Notes: generated by a model from the letters alone, not told the origin. Numbered from the stretch's first letter, positions 1-12,705 are shown. The stretch is DNA of 64,000 nt from Ochotona curzoniae (GCF_017591425.1 NW_024467119.1:80716894-80780893), one strand, 5' to 3'. A program made the numbers and translations.

Positions 1-320
1 CCCAGCTCACTACGTGCACATGGTGGCTGGCGTGTTGGATCCAAGCATGAGATGCCCTGTCCTGAGACGCACCAGCAGCCAGGAGGCTGTTGGAAGTTTA
101 AATTTCCAGGCCCAAAGTCGCGCCCCTTGCCAATCCCATTCACCGCCCAATGAAGGCGGCAGGTGGGTCCTGGACATGCCCAGTCACGGAGACCTCCCCC
201 CTCGGTGTAGTCTCCTCAAAGGGAGCCGCCCCCAAAGCCCAGACAGGCCCGGGGACAGCTCACCACGTGCACATGGTAGCTGTCTTCTGGGATCCAGGCA
301 TGAGGCACCCCGTCCTGAGT
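1..320. repeat. GC-rich tandem repeat, about 253-bp period, cut by window start
   Basis: The sequence from position 3 (CAGCTCACTACGTGCACATGG) recurs at 256 with few changes, and the match runs about 60 bases to the shared CCTGAG near 60 and 318. One full monomer and part of a second are therefore present. The stretch is much richer in GC and CpG than its surroundings. It could be a satellite, or promoter monomers of a retrotransposon such as those that head mouse L1. The left part lies outside the window, so I cannot decide. Open frames across it are by-products of the repeat. Confidence 0.6.
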
Positions 321-781
321 TTCCCATTTATCTCAATATCAACTACTCCTGGTACCTTCTGGAGGAATTGCCACGATGTCTGGTTTTGCATGGTAAAACA
401 TTCACAATATCCTTCCACACTTGGAGGCACAGAAGAGCATGAAAAAACAAGTAAAAACTGGACAGTTATCCATACCTGGAAGGGAGAAAACCCAGAGGCC
501 AGATCTTCATGTGTAAGGTCAGCTCAAGGCTCCAGCTGGCTTCCAAACAACACATTCATTGGCTAGGCTACAGTCAACCACACCAAGACTAAGACATGGA
601 AGTTTCTGTTGCTCCATTCAACAGCAAATAGAGAATATGCAATTTGAATTGGTCTCAAATACACTCATTCAAAAGCATACTTTACTTTTAATTTAAAAAT
701 TTTTTTTTTCAAATACCTTCTCTCTTATAAGTAAACTGACTTCAAAAATATGAAGGCTCAAATAACTGAAATAAGAGATGA
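321..781. other. No recognisable gene
   Basis: AT-rich sequence with no coding pattern or repeat family that I can name. It contains an A/T-rich stretch near 690-710. Confidence 0.5.
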
Positions 782-890
782 AGCACATTTAGCCTCATGA
801 TTAAGATGCCTGTGTTCCACACCAGAATCCCTGGGTTCAATTCCCAGTGTTTGACTCCAGCTTCCTCCAGATTTAGACCCTGGGATAGGA
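782..890 (+). mobile_element. Old CSINE head fragment
   Basis: The tRNA-like head of a lagomorph C-repeat is visible: a GATTAAGATGCCTG motif, then a B-box-like GGGTTCAATTCCCAG, then CTCCAGCTTCC. The body and tail are missing, so it is a truncated, diverged copy. Confidence 0.4.
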
Positions 891-901
891 TAGTAATGAC
901 T

Positions 902-2400
902 ACAGAAGTTAGGTTTCTGATACTATTGTAGGGTTTTTGACCCCAAGTACAGCAGCAACCTCAATTCTTGTCTTGCAGGAAAGAAGAATTTTTTTGCAGA
1001 CACAGTTTAGTTTTATAGCAAGAGTTATTAGAAAAGCTGAGATCCACTGAGGAAAATGGGGCGTTTCTCTTGTGCACATTTTAGAATCTTTTTGTTTTAT
1101 TGTTGATAATTTGACTCTGATGTGTTGTGAAGATCTTTCCTGATCATTTCTATTAGTAATTCTGTGCACTTCCTGTCCTTGGATGTCCCTATTGTTTTTT
1201 CCAGATTAGGGAAGTTTTCAACCACTACTTAACTGAAAAGGCCTTCTGATAGATTCTCTCTTTCCATGCCTTCAGGAACTCCTAAAACACATATATTTGG
1301 TCATTTGACAGTATCACACAGTTCTGAACCACCATTTTTAGTTTCTCTGTTCTTTTATCTGACTTGAGATGTTTATAAGGATTCATGTTGTAGCTTAGAC
1401 TGTTTTCTACTGTGTTTTCTGTTTACATATTGAATTCGAAATTTCTAGTATTTTGACTTGATTTCTCTTCTATAGCTTTCTCTCAGTAAAAGTTTTCATC
1501 ATACCACATTTCTTTGCTTCTTTGAGTTTTTGAGTTCTTATGATCAGTCTTAAATTCTTTTTCAGGCATTTCATCAATCTCTTCACTCATTCAAATATTG
1601 AAGTGTTGCTGTGTTCCTTTTGGGGAATCACATTGTTTTCCTTTTCCATGTTTTTTGTGTTCCTACATTTGTTTTTAGGTATCTTTGGTTGTTGATTTTC
1701 TTCTCTGATTATTTTTATCCTCTAAATACACACTGTGGCTTAGTGGAGTGTCTGCTTGTCCGGTGAATACCCACACATGTGAGCTGAGTAGGTAGGGCTA
1801 GGGTGTTCTGTTCAGTGCGGTAGGAGTCCAGAGGGACATCCACATTGGGCATGTTAACTTGAGGCCAGTATGATCATTTCTGCTAGTGTGTTTACAACCT
1901 TACCTCCTCTCTGTCAAGGTGATCTATGCCTACAGTGAGCCTACAGTGGCTGCACACACTAACCACACAGGCTCAGGAATCACACAAAGGATCTCAGCGG
2001 TCCTGTGAGCACAGAGCCTTCTGCCGTGAGCCTCTCAGAGCCCTTGAATTGACATCCGGAGAGCCAGCTACACCTCCTTCCTTACTGTGTGCTCATGGGA
2101 TTCCCACGGTCACCGTGCACTAGGCTCCCACCATCACAGGAAGAAGGGGAGCCACTCTTGGCTCAGCGAATTTTCTTCATCCACAGAGAAGGTGCAGGTA
2201 TTCCCTGAGCCATCTGTCTGTCACTGCTGCCTTGGCAACTGGAGTCCAGGCACCTGGGATCAAGTTGGGAGGGGGATCTCACAGTTCTAACCAGGTATGC
2301 TGACCCCTGCCCGCCCCATAGGCCAGACTCAAAGTTAACACCACAGATTTATCTTTCCATTAAGATCCACTAGTGATGTCTATGAGCTGCCACAAGCTCT
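902..2400 (-). mobile_element. Diverged L1 fragment: ORF1 end and 5' region, antisense
   Basis: On the minus strand the stretch near 1080-1200 aligns by eye with the L1 ORF1p C-terminal domain. It keeps the block that in better copies reads as nucleic-acid-binding ORF1p sequence (compare 62202-62516 in this window), including shared wording around CTGTGCACTTCCTG and AGATTAGGGAAGTTTTC. Higher coordinates (about 1700-2400) would be the start of ORF1 and the 5' UTR. The reading frame is broken many times, so it is an old, dead copy. The 5' boundary is uncertain. Confidence 0.5.
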
Positions 2401-2654
2401 ACTGGCATTATTAAGATGGTGCTTCCTCCATGATAGCTATTGAGCATGCTCCTGTGTGCATAAAGAGAAAAAATAGCATTCTGCTTTCTTGGGGTTAGGT
2501 GAGTAACCTGTCTTTGTTAGTGCTCCAAGGCAGACTCTAAATCAGTATGGTCCACAAGCTTCTCCCTCAGAAAAATCTATCTTTTCAAAACATTTTCTTG
2601 AAAACAGAAAAAAGAACATATGGTCTCCAATAACTAACCTGAATCTTTTTTTGT

Positions 2655-3480
2655 GTGTGAAGTCACCTGGCCTTTTATTTATTTATTTATTTATTTTTTA
2701 TTGTTGCTTACACTGTATTATGTAGTACAGTTTTATAGGCGCTGGGGATTCCCCCCACCCCTCCCCATACCCCTCCCCCCATGGTGGATTCCTCCACCTT
2801 GCTGCATAACCATAGTTCAAGTTCAGTTGAGATTCATTGCTTGCAAACACATGCCTAGCATAAAGTTCAGCGTCTTATTGTCCAGATAAGTTCAGTGGCC
2901 TCTTGGGGAGACCTTCTATGGTCTGAAGATAGGTCTAACAGAGTAAAGATCCGGTCGGTTTAAAAGCCCCAACAAGGCCTCAGTATCAATATACAACATT
3001 ATGGAATTAATTGACATAGTAATGGGTAAACAATATGTTAAGAATAATGCAAGTTCCATTCTTCGAAACATCTGGGTTGAGACAGTATCAATGACAGGTT
3101 CAAAAAATAACAAACAACCAAACAAAAAATTACAGGTTAAATCAGGGCAAACATGTGGTATCTAATCTTTTGGGATTCACTCATTTCCCTTAGCATTATA
3201 GTTTCCAGTTGTGCCCATTTAGCCACAAAGAACTGCATTTTGTTTTTTTTAATAGCTGAGTAGTATTCCATGGAGTAGATGAACCAAAGCTTTCTTATCC
3301 AATCTTCTGCTGATGGGCATTTCGGTTGCTTCCATGTTTTTGCAATTACTGATTGTGCTGCAATGAACATAGGGATGCATGTTGGTTTGTCGTAAAACAG
3401 GTGTTTTGGATATATTCCTAGGAGTGCTATTGCTGGGTCATATGGCATGCAGATTCCGAGTTGTTTGAGTGTTTATTTTT
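2655..3480 (-). mobile_element. 5'-truncated L1, ORF2 C-terminus plus short 3' UTR
   Basis: Minus-strand frame 3448-3137 encodes the very end of L1 ORF2p. The signature segments MPYDPAIALLGIYPK and MEYYSAIKKN are easily recognised, and the frame closes with a stop. A 3' UTR of about 450 bases follows, with a G-rich stretch (2745-2785 as C-rich plus strand), the lagomorph L1 end motif (CTATAAAACTGTA in sense) and an A-rich tail near 2650-2700. The 5' end is lost at about 3470-3480. This short UTR serves as a reference for the much longer 3' modules of the composite elements described below. Confidence 0.85.
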
Positions 3481-3487
3481 GTTTTTA

Positions 3488-3822
3488 ATTTTTTAAAGAT
3501 TTATTATTTATTTTATTACAAAGTCAGATATACAGAGAGGAGGAGAGACAGAGAGGAAGATCTTCCGTCTGATGATTCACTCCCCAAGTGAGCGCAACGG
3601 CCGGTTCTATGCCGATCCGAAGCCAGGATCCAGGAACTTCTTCTGGGTATCCCACACGGGTGCAGGGTCCCAAAGCTTTGGGCCATCTTCGACTGCTTTC
3701 TCAGGCCAGAAGCAGGGAGCTAGAAGGGAAGCCGAGCTGCCGGGACTCGAACCGGCGCCCATATGGGATCCCAGGGCATTCAAGGCGAGGACTTTAGCTG
3801 CTAGGCCACGCCGCCAGGCCCA
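3488..3822 (-). mobile_element. CSINE, full-length, antisense
   Basis: Full-length lagomorph C-repeat in reverse: poly(T) then AAGATTTATT, the pyrimidine/purine region (GAGAGACAGAGAGGAAGATC), the body, and the tRNA-like head ending GCCGCCAGGCCC. The sequence TTTTTAATTTTT flanks it on both sides (about 3482-3491 and 3827-3838) and probably marks the target-site duplication. It sits at the junction between the truncated L1 and composite element copy 1. Confidence 0.85.
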
Positions 3823-5990
3823 AATATTTTTAATTTTTATTTCAAATGATGCTTACATAGTTGATCAGATTGGGTAGGATTGAGGGTCAGGGACAAGTGG
3901 GTGTGTGCTGGGGTCCGTGCAGTGGATGTGGGGGACACAAAGGTGTGAAGAGAACTGTTCCATAGCAGGCAGGGCCACAAGGAATTTTGCGCTGCATGGC
4001 AGAGCCTGGTGGTTGTCCCTGCAACCACCCGAAAGCAGTTCCACCTCCCTTTGCGTGGATACTGGACCACCTTGCTGAGAATTCTGTAGTCTATTCAGGC
4101 ATTGTTTGCTGCTGCGGATCTGGTTCAATGTGAGATTGGAAGTTGATGTTGCTGATACCATCTTACAAAAGGATCATTTATTATTCATGCTATTTTGGCT
4201 GTCCCCATTGAACTTATACTAATCAAGGGATCTATGCTTAGGGTTTCCTTCATTTTTTTCCTTAATCATTATGTCTCCGTCTTTTTTATAGATGCATTTC
4301 TTCCCTTAACTGATTTAAGATTAAGTTGTAGAATGAGGATTATAGTTAGAATGTGTAACTGATTGATATGCACTGTCTATTGAGACTTCTATTGATAGCT
4401 TTAAGGTAAAACAAATGGCAGAATTATCCTTGGAAAAACCCACTTAACCATGATGCATAAAGTCCCTGCCAGAGCTTGTGACTGCTTCTATATAAATAAA
4501 GAGGACAGCTTTCTTGCATTGTCCATTACGGTCATGAAATCCTAGTGGTCCATTTCTTTCCTCTTTACGCCTACTCCATGCACTCTTCTCGAGTTCTGAA
4601 CTTGGCTGGAGCTGGACTCCAGCAGGTGTGGTCATTGTTTCCAAAGTTTCCATTTCTTTTTCCTGTATCTGGGGGAAGGGAGGAGACAAGGGGAGAAACC
4701 ACACCCAGCCCAGTACCCCAGTACATGGGCATGGGGAACAGCCATCCAATATTGATCCAGCATCCTGATGTCATGTACATTCTGAGGATTTTGCCCAGGT
4801 GGTTTAGATAGTTCTAAAATGTTGTCGACCTTGCAGTTCCAAGGATGAGTGAACACTTTCAATGTCCATTGGCTGTCATAGTCTGCTACAGAATCTCCAT
4901 TTGCTCAGATATTTGCTGTCATTTTGGCATGCTAACAGATGTCTTCTTAAGGCCCCACATGGGCTGCCATTTTCTCTCTGTGGATCTGGACCAGACAGTT
5001 GTTACCACAGCAGAGGAAGAACAGAACAGACTAGACAACTACCCCAGCCAAAGGACCTGAGCCTGGTGACCCAGACCCCACTGGACCGCTACTCCTGGGG
5101 CTCACAGACCAGGAACCCACCACACATGTGGGCCCAAGGTGGCCTGGACCCAGTCGAATCTCCCCACCTCTAGAGTGTATGAACCCAGCACCTATCATGC
5201 AGGTGGACCCAGGTATCCAGCTTGGTAACCTGAACCCTGCTAGACCTCCCACCCTTGGGGCTCACAGTCCCAGTACCCACCACTCATGTGAGCCCATGGA
5301 CCTGAGCAAGTTGACACGAATCCCACAAGACCCCTCCCCCACCTCTGGGGCTCAAGGACCTAGCACCCACCATGCAGGAAGGCACAGCAACCTGGGGAAG
5401 GTGACCTGACCCCACCAGGATCTCCTAGGGCTCATGATTCCTGCACCCACTGCCCCCAGACTGGCGTGGCTTGCCTCACCTTAATGCTGACTAGCTGGTG
5501 CCTCAGCCTGGGTCAATTCAGCCTACAGCCAATTCCAAATCCTGCTGGTTAGTGTTGCAGCCTATCCCAGCCCAACCAGACCCCTGTCCCCACCTCAGTA
5601 TGAATTGGTTGGTTGCAATCTGATTTCACTCCTCTGCAACCTGCCCTGGCCCTCAGATCTGCCAGTGGGTATTATGTACTGCCCGGCTTGGCCCACCCCC
5701 CAGACCTGACCCATGTGTATGTTGGCTGGTACTGTACTCTGGCCTGATTTGGGCTGCTCCTTCCCTTGGATCTTGTGCTTACCTTCAGGGACTGTGTCCT
5801 GATGAAGGAAATCTCTAAGCTCCTCGTTCAGGTCACCTCTCTGTAAGATCTCATGCACACTGGTGGGTCCTTGGCCCAGGTTGACTTTGTCCATCTCTTG
5901 TTCTGGCAGGAATGGTGTCCTTGCCCAACCGGCCCATACCCAGCTTGTGCCACCTGGTCATCGGTCCAAAAGCCTAACTTGAATCTTATG
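3823..5990 (-). mobile_element. Composite GC-rich retroelement, copy 1 (5'-truncated)
   Basis: Read on the minus strand, this ends at 3823-3870 with a motif (ATCAACTATGTAAG, then an A-rich tail) shared with the end of copy 2 at 13545-13575. The block 4600-4870 aligns with 13620-13830 of copy 2: both carry the same order of CCCAG near a Pu-rich GGGAAGGGAGG-like stretch, CCACACCCAGCC, and TTGCAGTTC. From about 5030 to 5970 the DNA is a GC-rich array of degenerate 55-75 bp units (CACCCACCA, GGGCTC, CAGACC words). No ORF of interest is present. The 5' module seen in copy 2 is missing, so it is truncated within the array. The stretch 3900-4600 holds additional sequence I could not match. Confidence 0.55.
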
Positions 5991-6149
5991 CTGTATTTCT
6001 ACCACCTATTTCCAAAATGTAGTCATCTCCACTGACACAGTACAAGTGCTAGGGCAGCAAACTGAACTCTTATGCATCTTGTCCAGCTCATGAAGTCAAA
6101 CTGAACAGAATATTCCAATCCCCCTCCATCTACAAAACATTCATTTTCC

Positions 6150-6660
6150 TATCCAAAGATGGTTTTATTTTCACATATTTTTAAATTGTGTTAAGATATA
6201 TATAACATAACAGTTATCCATGGTAGCTATTTTTAAGGATACAATTCAATGACAACTGCATTCATATCCTTGTCCAACCATTGCCACTATTGTTTTTGTC
6301 TGATTAAAGAATGCCTTAGGACAAAGAACATCATGAAATTCACTCACTATTGCAGCATCTTTTGTTGTTCATCTTTCCTCCACTCATATCAAGATGCTAT
6401 AATAGAGAAGTGGATGTGAGACTCAGAACCGATCAGGCAGAAATTGTAAGGGCAGAATCCTACTTCTCAAAGACTCAGTAGCATTCTATTGAATATGCAG
6501 ATTGTGTTTCTCTACCCATTCACCAGGTAATCAACAGCCAGCTTCACTGCATTCTGTGGCTTTCGTGAATAGTACAACAAGAAATGTGGGAGTTCAGATA
6601 TCTTTTTGACATATTGGTTCCACTTATTTTGGATATATGAGGGTATTCACAGCATTTTGG
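6150..6660 (-). mobile_element. Old L1 3' end, antisense
   Basis: The plus strand carries the antisense of the ancient mammalian L1 3' end: ACAATTCAATGACA and CAACCATTGCCACTA near 6240-6290, AGTAGCATTCTATTGAATATG near 6478, and GTGAATAGTACAACAAGAAATG near 6563. The order matches the L1M 3' UTR and ORF2 terminus. It is heavily decayed. Confidence 0.65.
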
Positions 6661-9600
6661 AAAAGGTAAAATTAAATGGATATTTATTTTAGTTGAAAAA
6701 CTCTTAGAAATCTGTGCATTGAATTTTCTTCATAATACCCATTTCCATGACTTGTCATATCATATACATGAAAACTGTTAACTTTATTTTCACCATAAAA
6801 ACTAACTATAAGGTAATGTATATGCTAATGAGTTTTATCTAGTCCTTTTATCTAGTCACATTAGTTAAATAAATATTTTAAAGCATGCTCTGCATGATAA
6901 ATGTGTAAGTTTCTAGCAATTAAAACAGATTAAATAAGTAAACATGATAAATGAGACAGAAACCTAATTCTGAGCTGGTTTTTCTACATACCTCACTCTA
7001 CTAGTACACTTATGAAGCAAATGCTTCAGTTCAATTTCTGTCTAGTTTTCTCACCACGTCACTTTCCCAGTGAAATACCCATTTCAGTTCCAAAATGCAG
7101 AGGAACCCAGTGCTCCTGTGGGGTACCCACCTAGCCTGAGGCTGTGAACAGTGCAGTCCACGTGACACGTCATGTGAGTGCTCTGTGAGTGGCTTGTGTT
7201 TGCTGTTCATTTCAAAGCTGATGCTCACCATGATCATCTGCCTTGAAAGCTGATCTACACAGCTTCTTCTACTGAGGTGCTTTTAAAGTCTCTTCAGCTA
7301 CCGTTACTTAGAAGAACCGAAGTGAGGATCAGGTTAGTCAGAGAAAATGATGCTGAAAACTGTATTCTAGACTCAGGTGATCTGCCTGCCTGGGTGTGAG
7401 TAGGTCAGGACCTGGGATAGAGCAGAAAAAGACTAGAGTTTTTTTTTTTTTTTTTTTTTCTAGAAGACCTCTATACTAAGAGTCTTGATGAAATAAGCAG
7501 CCCTTATTCCTGAGAATCTCCCAGTGTTTAGGATGCTCTTGCACTACACCTGGTGGGCTAAAAGAATGAAGCCACTGGTCCTTATTGATGATGCCAGTGT
7601 TACATTTTGGAAGGGTTCAGCCACGTGCATGTACAGACTGATAGATCCTCTGGCAGATCACTCAGAATGCCCCGAACTGTTTTCCCCTCCACTCAGCACA
7701 AATGGGATCATCTGGTTTTGACACACTTGGTCCTATAATGGGACCAGGAGCTATTCTAAGAATCCCCTTTCTTGACTGTAAATTTCCTGCTGTTGATTTG
7801 TGGTTTATTTTCTACCACAGGGTGGCAGGACACACACCACCCTCCAACCCTGCCCAGCTGGTTTCCACATGGGATTTGGGACCACATGGGATTCTAAGCC
7901 AGTCCAAACCCTGAGAAGCAAATGAAGGAAATACAGTCTTGTGGTCCTTGAGTTTGGGAATGAGTTATAAAAGCTCCATTGCCGAGTGATTTTGCCACTG
8001 TGTGGCCATTGCAGAGTATGCTTACACAGACCTAGCTGGCACAGATCTGCCACTGCAGTGACCTCTGGATGTAATTCCTGATTGCTAGGGCTGCCACTGG
8101 CATAACATGGTATACTTTTACAGCTACGCTGTTTTAATAAGTAAAAGGAGTACACTCTGAAATAATAATAAGTGTAATGTAGTAAATATGCACACACGAA
8201 CCAGTAATATACTCATTTGTTATCACATGTTATATACTGGAAACACTTGCAAACAAATGGCAGCAAAGTGGATGTGTTTGCATCAGCAACACCACGAAGA
8301 CCTGGGCGTTGTGGTACTCGCTAACAGTAGGAAGGCTGGGGTGCTACTAGGTGATAGGAATTTCTCAGCCCTATTCTAGTGTTATGGGACCACTGTGGTA
8401 TATGTGGTGTGCCTTTGATCTAAGCATCCTCATGTGGATCAGAGCTCTACAGGGCCATCTCTACTACCAGAGGATCCTGGAGCAAATGGGTGCTGGTCCA
8501 AGTTTCTGGGTGGTAGCCTTGGCTTCTGCTTCTGGTGTTTGACCCAAATCCTCAACCCTGCTGCTGCTTTCCAACATCATACAATCAAAGTAAAAGGAGC
8601 ACAAAGGCTTATGTAAGTAGCTCTGTGTTGCCGTGTCTGCTTCAGGCAGTATAAATGTGGTGAGCAGGGACATGCATAGTCATTGGAAGTGGTGTCTGCA
8701 GGTTTCTGACTGAGAGACAGTCATCATCTACTGCTGGGCTCTAAAACCAAGGGAGAAATCTGCAGACACCATTTGGGAGACCCTGCTTCTCAAAGGCTGC
8801 AGTTAGATTAGTGTGGCCTTTTGCTACTTCCTATGAACAACTCAATTTCTTTTTCCTTTCTGGAAACTACCTTGGGATCTGGGCCAGTATGGTTACTATG
8901 AGTCCTCTTACTGCCACCTTGTGACTTTCCAGGAGCATTTGGGCAACAGGCGTGGAGGGGATGATCAGAATGGTGGTGCCCACTGAGCCAAATGCCAGGC
9001 GCAGGCATGCTATTGCTCACCACTAGCACAGCTTTCTTGGACTTCTCTATGCAGGTGGGAATCTTGTCCAGCTCAGGTATAACTGTGTTCCTCTAAGTTT
9101 CTCTGTGTAGGAAAGGTGAATGAGCTCTGAGTTCTGTATTCTTCCTCCTCTCAGTCCTCTGGGTACGGGTATGATATTAGAAGAAGGGTCCTGAGTGGGT
9201 CTGTGTGCTCCTGGGGGACTAAACAGCTCCCTTGGGAAAGTGGGAAAAGCCTATGATCAATGTTCCTTTGGGGCTAGGAATAGAAGCTCTGAGGAAAAAG
9301 TGAGTAAGTGCCTCATCAGCCTGTGTCTGGATGTGTGGTTAGTGGGGCCAAGAAATAAAGGATTTCCTGGACCACTAAGCTTGGCTGGCGGGCAGAATGG
9401 GCAGAATCTGGAAGCAGACCTGGAAAGATCCCATATACACAAGAACCACTGCTGCACTCAAGCCTGGACTCAGCATTGTCACCAACAGATCCTGTTGTTC
9501 CTAGGAGCACTGTTGTTACATATCTGTAGCTTCTTGTTATATAAGTTGGGAATTTCAGAATTCATTTGTCAATATCTTTCCTGGAAAATGTAAAAATAAA

Positions 9601-11060
9601 CCAGATAAAGAAATGCTTTGTGAGCAGATGAATTAAATAAATCCATCCAGAGGATGGCCACTTGTTTGCAAAGTTTTGGAAAAGGATTTGTGGGCAAGCA
9701 TTCTATTTTATATCTCCCATCTGGGGACAATATATCAAGTGACTTACAGCATTTTAGTTGTGTAACACAAGTCTACTGTTATGTGTATTTTCTTTAAAGG
9801 GTGACAAATGAAAAAAAATGACAATGCCCTCATTTAACAGTGGAATGTTCTTCATAGAAGGCAAAAGCTGCTCCAATCTTAGTCATTATCACTGAAACAC
9901 ATTTCCTAAGCAGTTAGGGTGGGCTACTTTCTCTAGAAAGAAGAAAAACAGATACAAAAGCAAAACCTCAAACCTCAGAACTAACCCTGTGATTGGAAAT
10001 AACCAGAGTACATATGATGTTTCAGAGGCCTCTGATAACCATGAACCACAGACCAGAAAACCAAGGTCCTAATCCCTGAGCAACTTTGAACAAGAATGAC
10101 TCTTTATTTGTTCTTGTGCCCTCTGCGCAAGCAGTGTCACGTATCTGGCAGGTGGCATCTGGGGATTTGTGGAACTAGGCTTATAATTTAGAGTATGATT
10201 TATGTTGCAGTGAGAAAGTGGCAAAAACTGGAGAGTTGGAGAGGCTGGACAAAGACACGGTTACCCAGACTGCTATTACGTGATGCTGCTTGTCAGCAAG
10301 CTATAGGCAGGTGGTGGACAGGGCCAGGCCAAACAGCCAAGGAAGAATTCAGGAGAACCAGTCAGGATAAGACCTCCTAAAAGCCACAGAAGATGGGCTC
10401 AAGTCCCAGAGGATGGAAGGTTCCAGCCTCCCTAACTGATGTGATAGGGGGTCTGGAAGACGGGCCCATCACAGCATGAGGCTCTCCCCTTGACTGTGCC
10501 TACACTGCAGTACATCTCTCAATTCTCTCAGATGGTCTCAGGGATTGTGCAAGTCTCCATAGCACACTTCAGCCCACTTTTGGAGGTTTATAAACATGAG
10601 GAGGCTTTTCATTTTAGTTGTTTCTGCTTGCACCAGACACATTGCACTTTTAAGAAAACTGTTTTTACAATACCCAGTTATAAAAATATTCCATGTTTGA
10701 TAATGAAAATGCTGTGCATTGCTATTCATCCTTCCATGTTGTATCATCTAATGCTAGTCACTGAACCTCCAGGCTAGATTATCTTGCCCCTTAGACATTG
10801 CTATTGCCATGGATATTCCATGAGATGAAGGAGTATTTGAAATTGAAGTCCCAGTAAAGGTATTTGTACCAGGTAGAATGGACTATGTATTTCACAGGTT
10901 CAATTATAAGAACTGTATTTCAAGGACAAATGTAATTGATTCTATATTAGCTGACCAAAAAAATACACAGTTGATTAAGGGCTTCTGTAAAAATAGTAAG
11001 TATATGGAATCCTGGCATTGGATTGGGGTCTTGGGAATAACCACATTGCCAATGCATTGG
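6661..11060. other. 3' flank, no gene recognised
   Basis: I see no coding exon, RNA gene or young mobile element in this 4.4 kb. There is a T20 tract at 7441-7460, possibly the tail of a decayed retroposon. A short direct repeat CCACATGGGATT occurs at about 7866 and 7882. Open frames up to 132 codons (for example 9195-9593) show no protein family I recognise. Confidence 0.5.
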
Positions 11061-11065
11061 TTTTA

Positions 11066-11560
11066 TTTTAAGATACTATATTTATTTGAAATGCAGAGAG
11101 GAAGACAGAAAGGTGAGACAACAGACAGCGAGAGAAGAGAGATCTTCCCCAGTTGGCTGTAAGATGGCTGGGCCAGGCTGCAGTCAGGAGCTGGGGGCTC
11201 CATCTTGCTATCCTACATGGGTGGCTGGGCCAGGCTGCAGTCAGGAGCTGGGGGCTCCATCCTGCTATCCTACATGGGTGGCTGGGCCAGGCTGCAGTCA
11301 GGAGCTGGGGACTCCATCCTGCTATTCCACATGGGTGGCTGGGCCAGGCTGCAGTCAGGAGCTGGGGGCTCCATCCTGCTATTCCACATGGGTGTCAGGG
11401 CCCAAGGCTTATGCCATCTTCTCCTGCCTTCCTGAGTGCATACATTAGCAGAGAGCTGCGTCAGAAGCCAAACAGCCAGACCCAGGACCATGCTTCAACC
11501 ATGCTTCAACACAAGATGCCTCCTCCCAAATGGTAGCTTACCGTGCTGTGCCATGCTCTC
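11066..11560 (-). mobile_element. CSINE, antisense, expanded by an internal minisatellite
   Basis: The left part (AAGATACTATATTTATTTG, then AGAGAGGAAGACAGAAAGG and GATCTTCCCCAG) and the right part (GGGCCCAAGGCTTATGCC, then TTCTCCTGCC) are the flanks of an antisense C-repeat. Between them the body is amplified into four tandem copies, annotated separately. Without the extra copies it would have about the normal CSINE length. Confidence 0.65.
11166..11393. repeat. 57-bp minisatellite, four copies, inside a CSINE
   Basis: Units begin at 11166, 11223, 11280 and 11337, each starting GGCTGGGCCAGGCTGCAGTC and ending ACATGGGT. They differ by only a few substitutions (CATCTTG/CATCCTG, GGGGCTCC/GGGACTCC, TATCC/TATTCC). 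The near-identity shows recent amplification. Because 57 is divisible by three, no unit shifts the frame, and three overlapping frames stay open through it. Confidence 0.95.
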
Positions 11561-11759
11561 CTCAACTAAATGAAGGAATCATATTTAGATTGAGTGAATT
11601 ATCTAAAGCCACCGCCTTAGATGGAGGCAACAGGCCCCAAGTATCTTGACTGCCTTTCCAGCTAACATCCATAATGTTCAAAGTATCACTCTAAGTATTT
11701 TATATAATCAATCTTCCTTAACACATTGCAAAACATTTATGCTGATGCCATATACAAGG

Positions 11760-11865
11760 ATTAATTCCAAAGTTCATAGAAAATTTAATGAAAGCTGAAA
11801 AAAGAAAGTTACACCTAGTTTTGCTTTAATATTTAATTACTATGAACTTTTTGAAACTCCTATGT
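11760..11865. mobile_element. MITE-like palindromic element, decayed
   Basis: The ends are imperfect inverted repeats: TTCCAAAGTTCATAGAAAA at about 11766 and TATGAACTTTTTGAAACTCC at about 11840. The same terminal words (CTTCAAAAAGTT and AACTTTTTGAAG) occur at 60243-60366. This fits a short non-autonomous mariner-like DNA transposon, but I cannot name the family. Confidence 0.35.
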
Positions 11866-12355
11866 ATGCCATTTCAAAAAAATGCTCCAAAATACACTCA
11901 TCTTTAAATGTTATTATCCACAAACACTTTCACATACTCTCAGATGTATGATTTCTTCTGAAGAATTAAAACCACTTTAAAAGCACATGACTATAAGCAC
12001 ATGATTTTTGATAATCCTAGGAGGTTAACATTATCACTGCTTCAGTCTTACTGTTGAGGGAATTGAGTCTCAAGAGCTGAAGAATTTGGCAAGGTTTTTA
12101 CAGCTCAGAAGGAAAGTCTGGATCCAGAATCATGCTCCTTTGTTACACTGCCTTGTAAAAATTTCCATGCATTTACAGTTAACACAAATTTGGCATTAAC
12201 CAGGAAAAAATTTCCATGCATTATCATCGCTCAGAATATTTTAGATCATTGATTAGCATTCCACTGAATGAAGCATATGCAAACCTTTAAATTGACTCAA
12301 AACTTCCAATCCCATACCGTGAACAGTGATAAGGATTAGCTATTATTATTATTTT

Positions 12356-12705
12356 CTACTTTTTAAAAACAGATTTATTTTTGTTTTTCAAAGTCATAAT
12401 GGAGAGAAATAAAGAGAAGGGTCTTCTATCTGCTGGCTTACCTCCCAAGATAATTGCAACAACAGGGGCTGGGCAGGGCCAAAGCCAGCAGTCAAGGAGA
12501 TTTATCTGAGTCTCCCACATGGTGGCAGGGACCCAGCCACTTGGCTCATCTTCTGCTGCTTTGCCAGGTGCATGAACAACGATCCAGATTGGAAGTGGAG
12601 CATCTGGGATTCCAGATGGCACCCATGTGGGATGCTGGAGCCTCAGGTATTGTGCTGCCCACTGGCACCAGTGACCAGCACTCACTGGTCGTGTGTGTTT
12701 ACATA
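12356..12705 (-). mobile_element. Old CSINE, antisense
   Basis: An antisense C-repeat with diverged body: AAACAGATTTATTTTTG, then AGAGAAATAAAGAGAAGG, TCCCACATGGTGGCAGGGACC, ATCTTCTGCTGCTTTGCCAGG, and a head with CCCATGTGGGATGC. It is more decayed than the copies at 3488 or 24339. Confidence 0.65.

Noticed and set aside
11086..11536. Three overlapping open frames with a 19-residue repeat
   Set aside because: Product of a 57-bp minisatellite in a SINE, not a gene.
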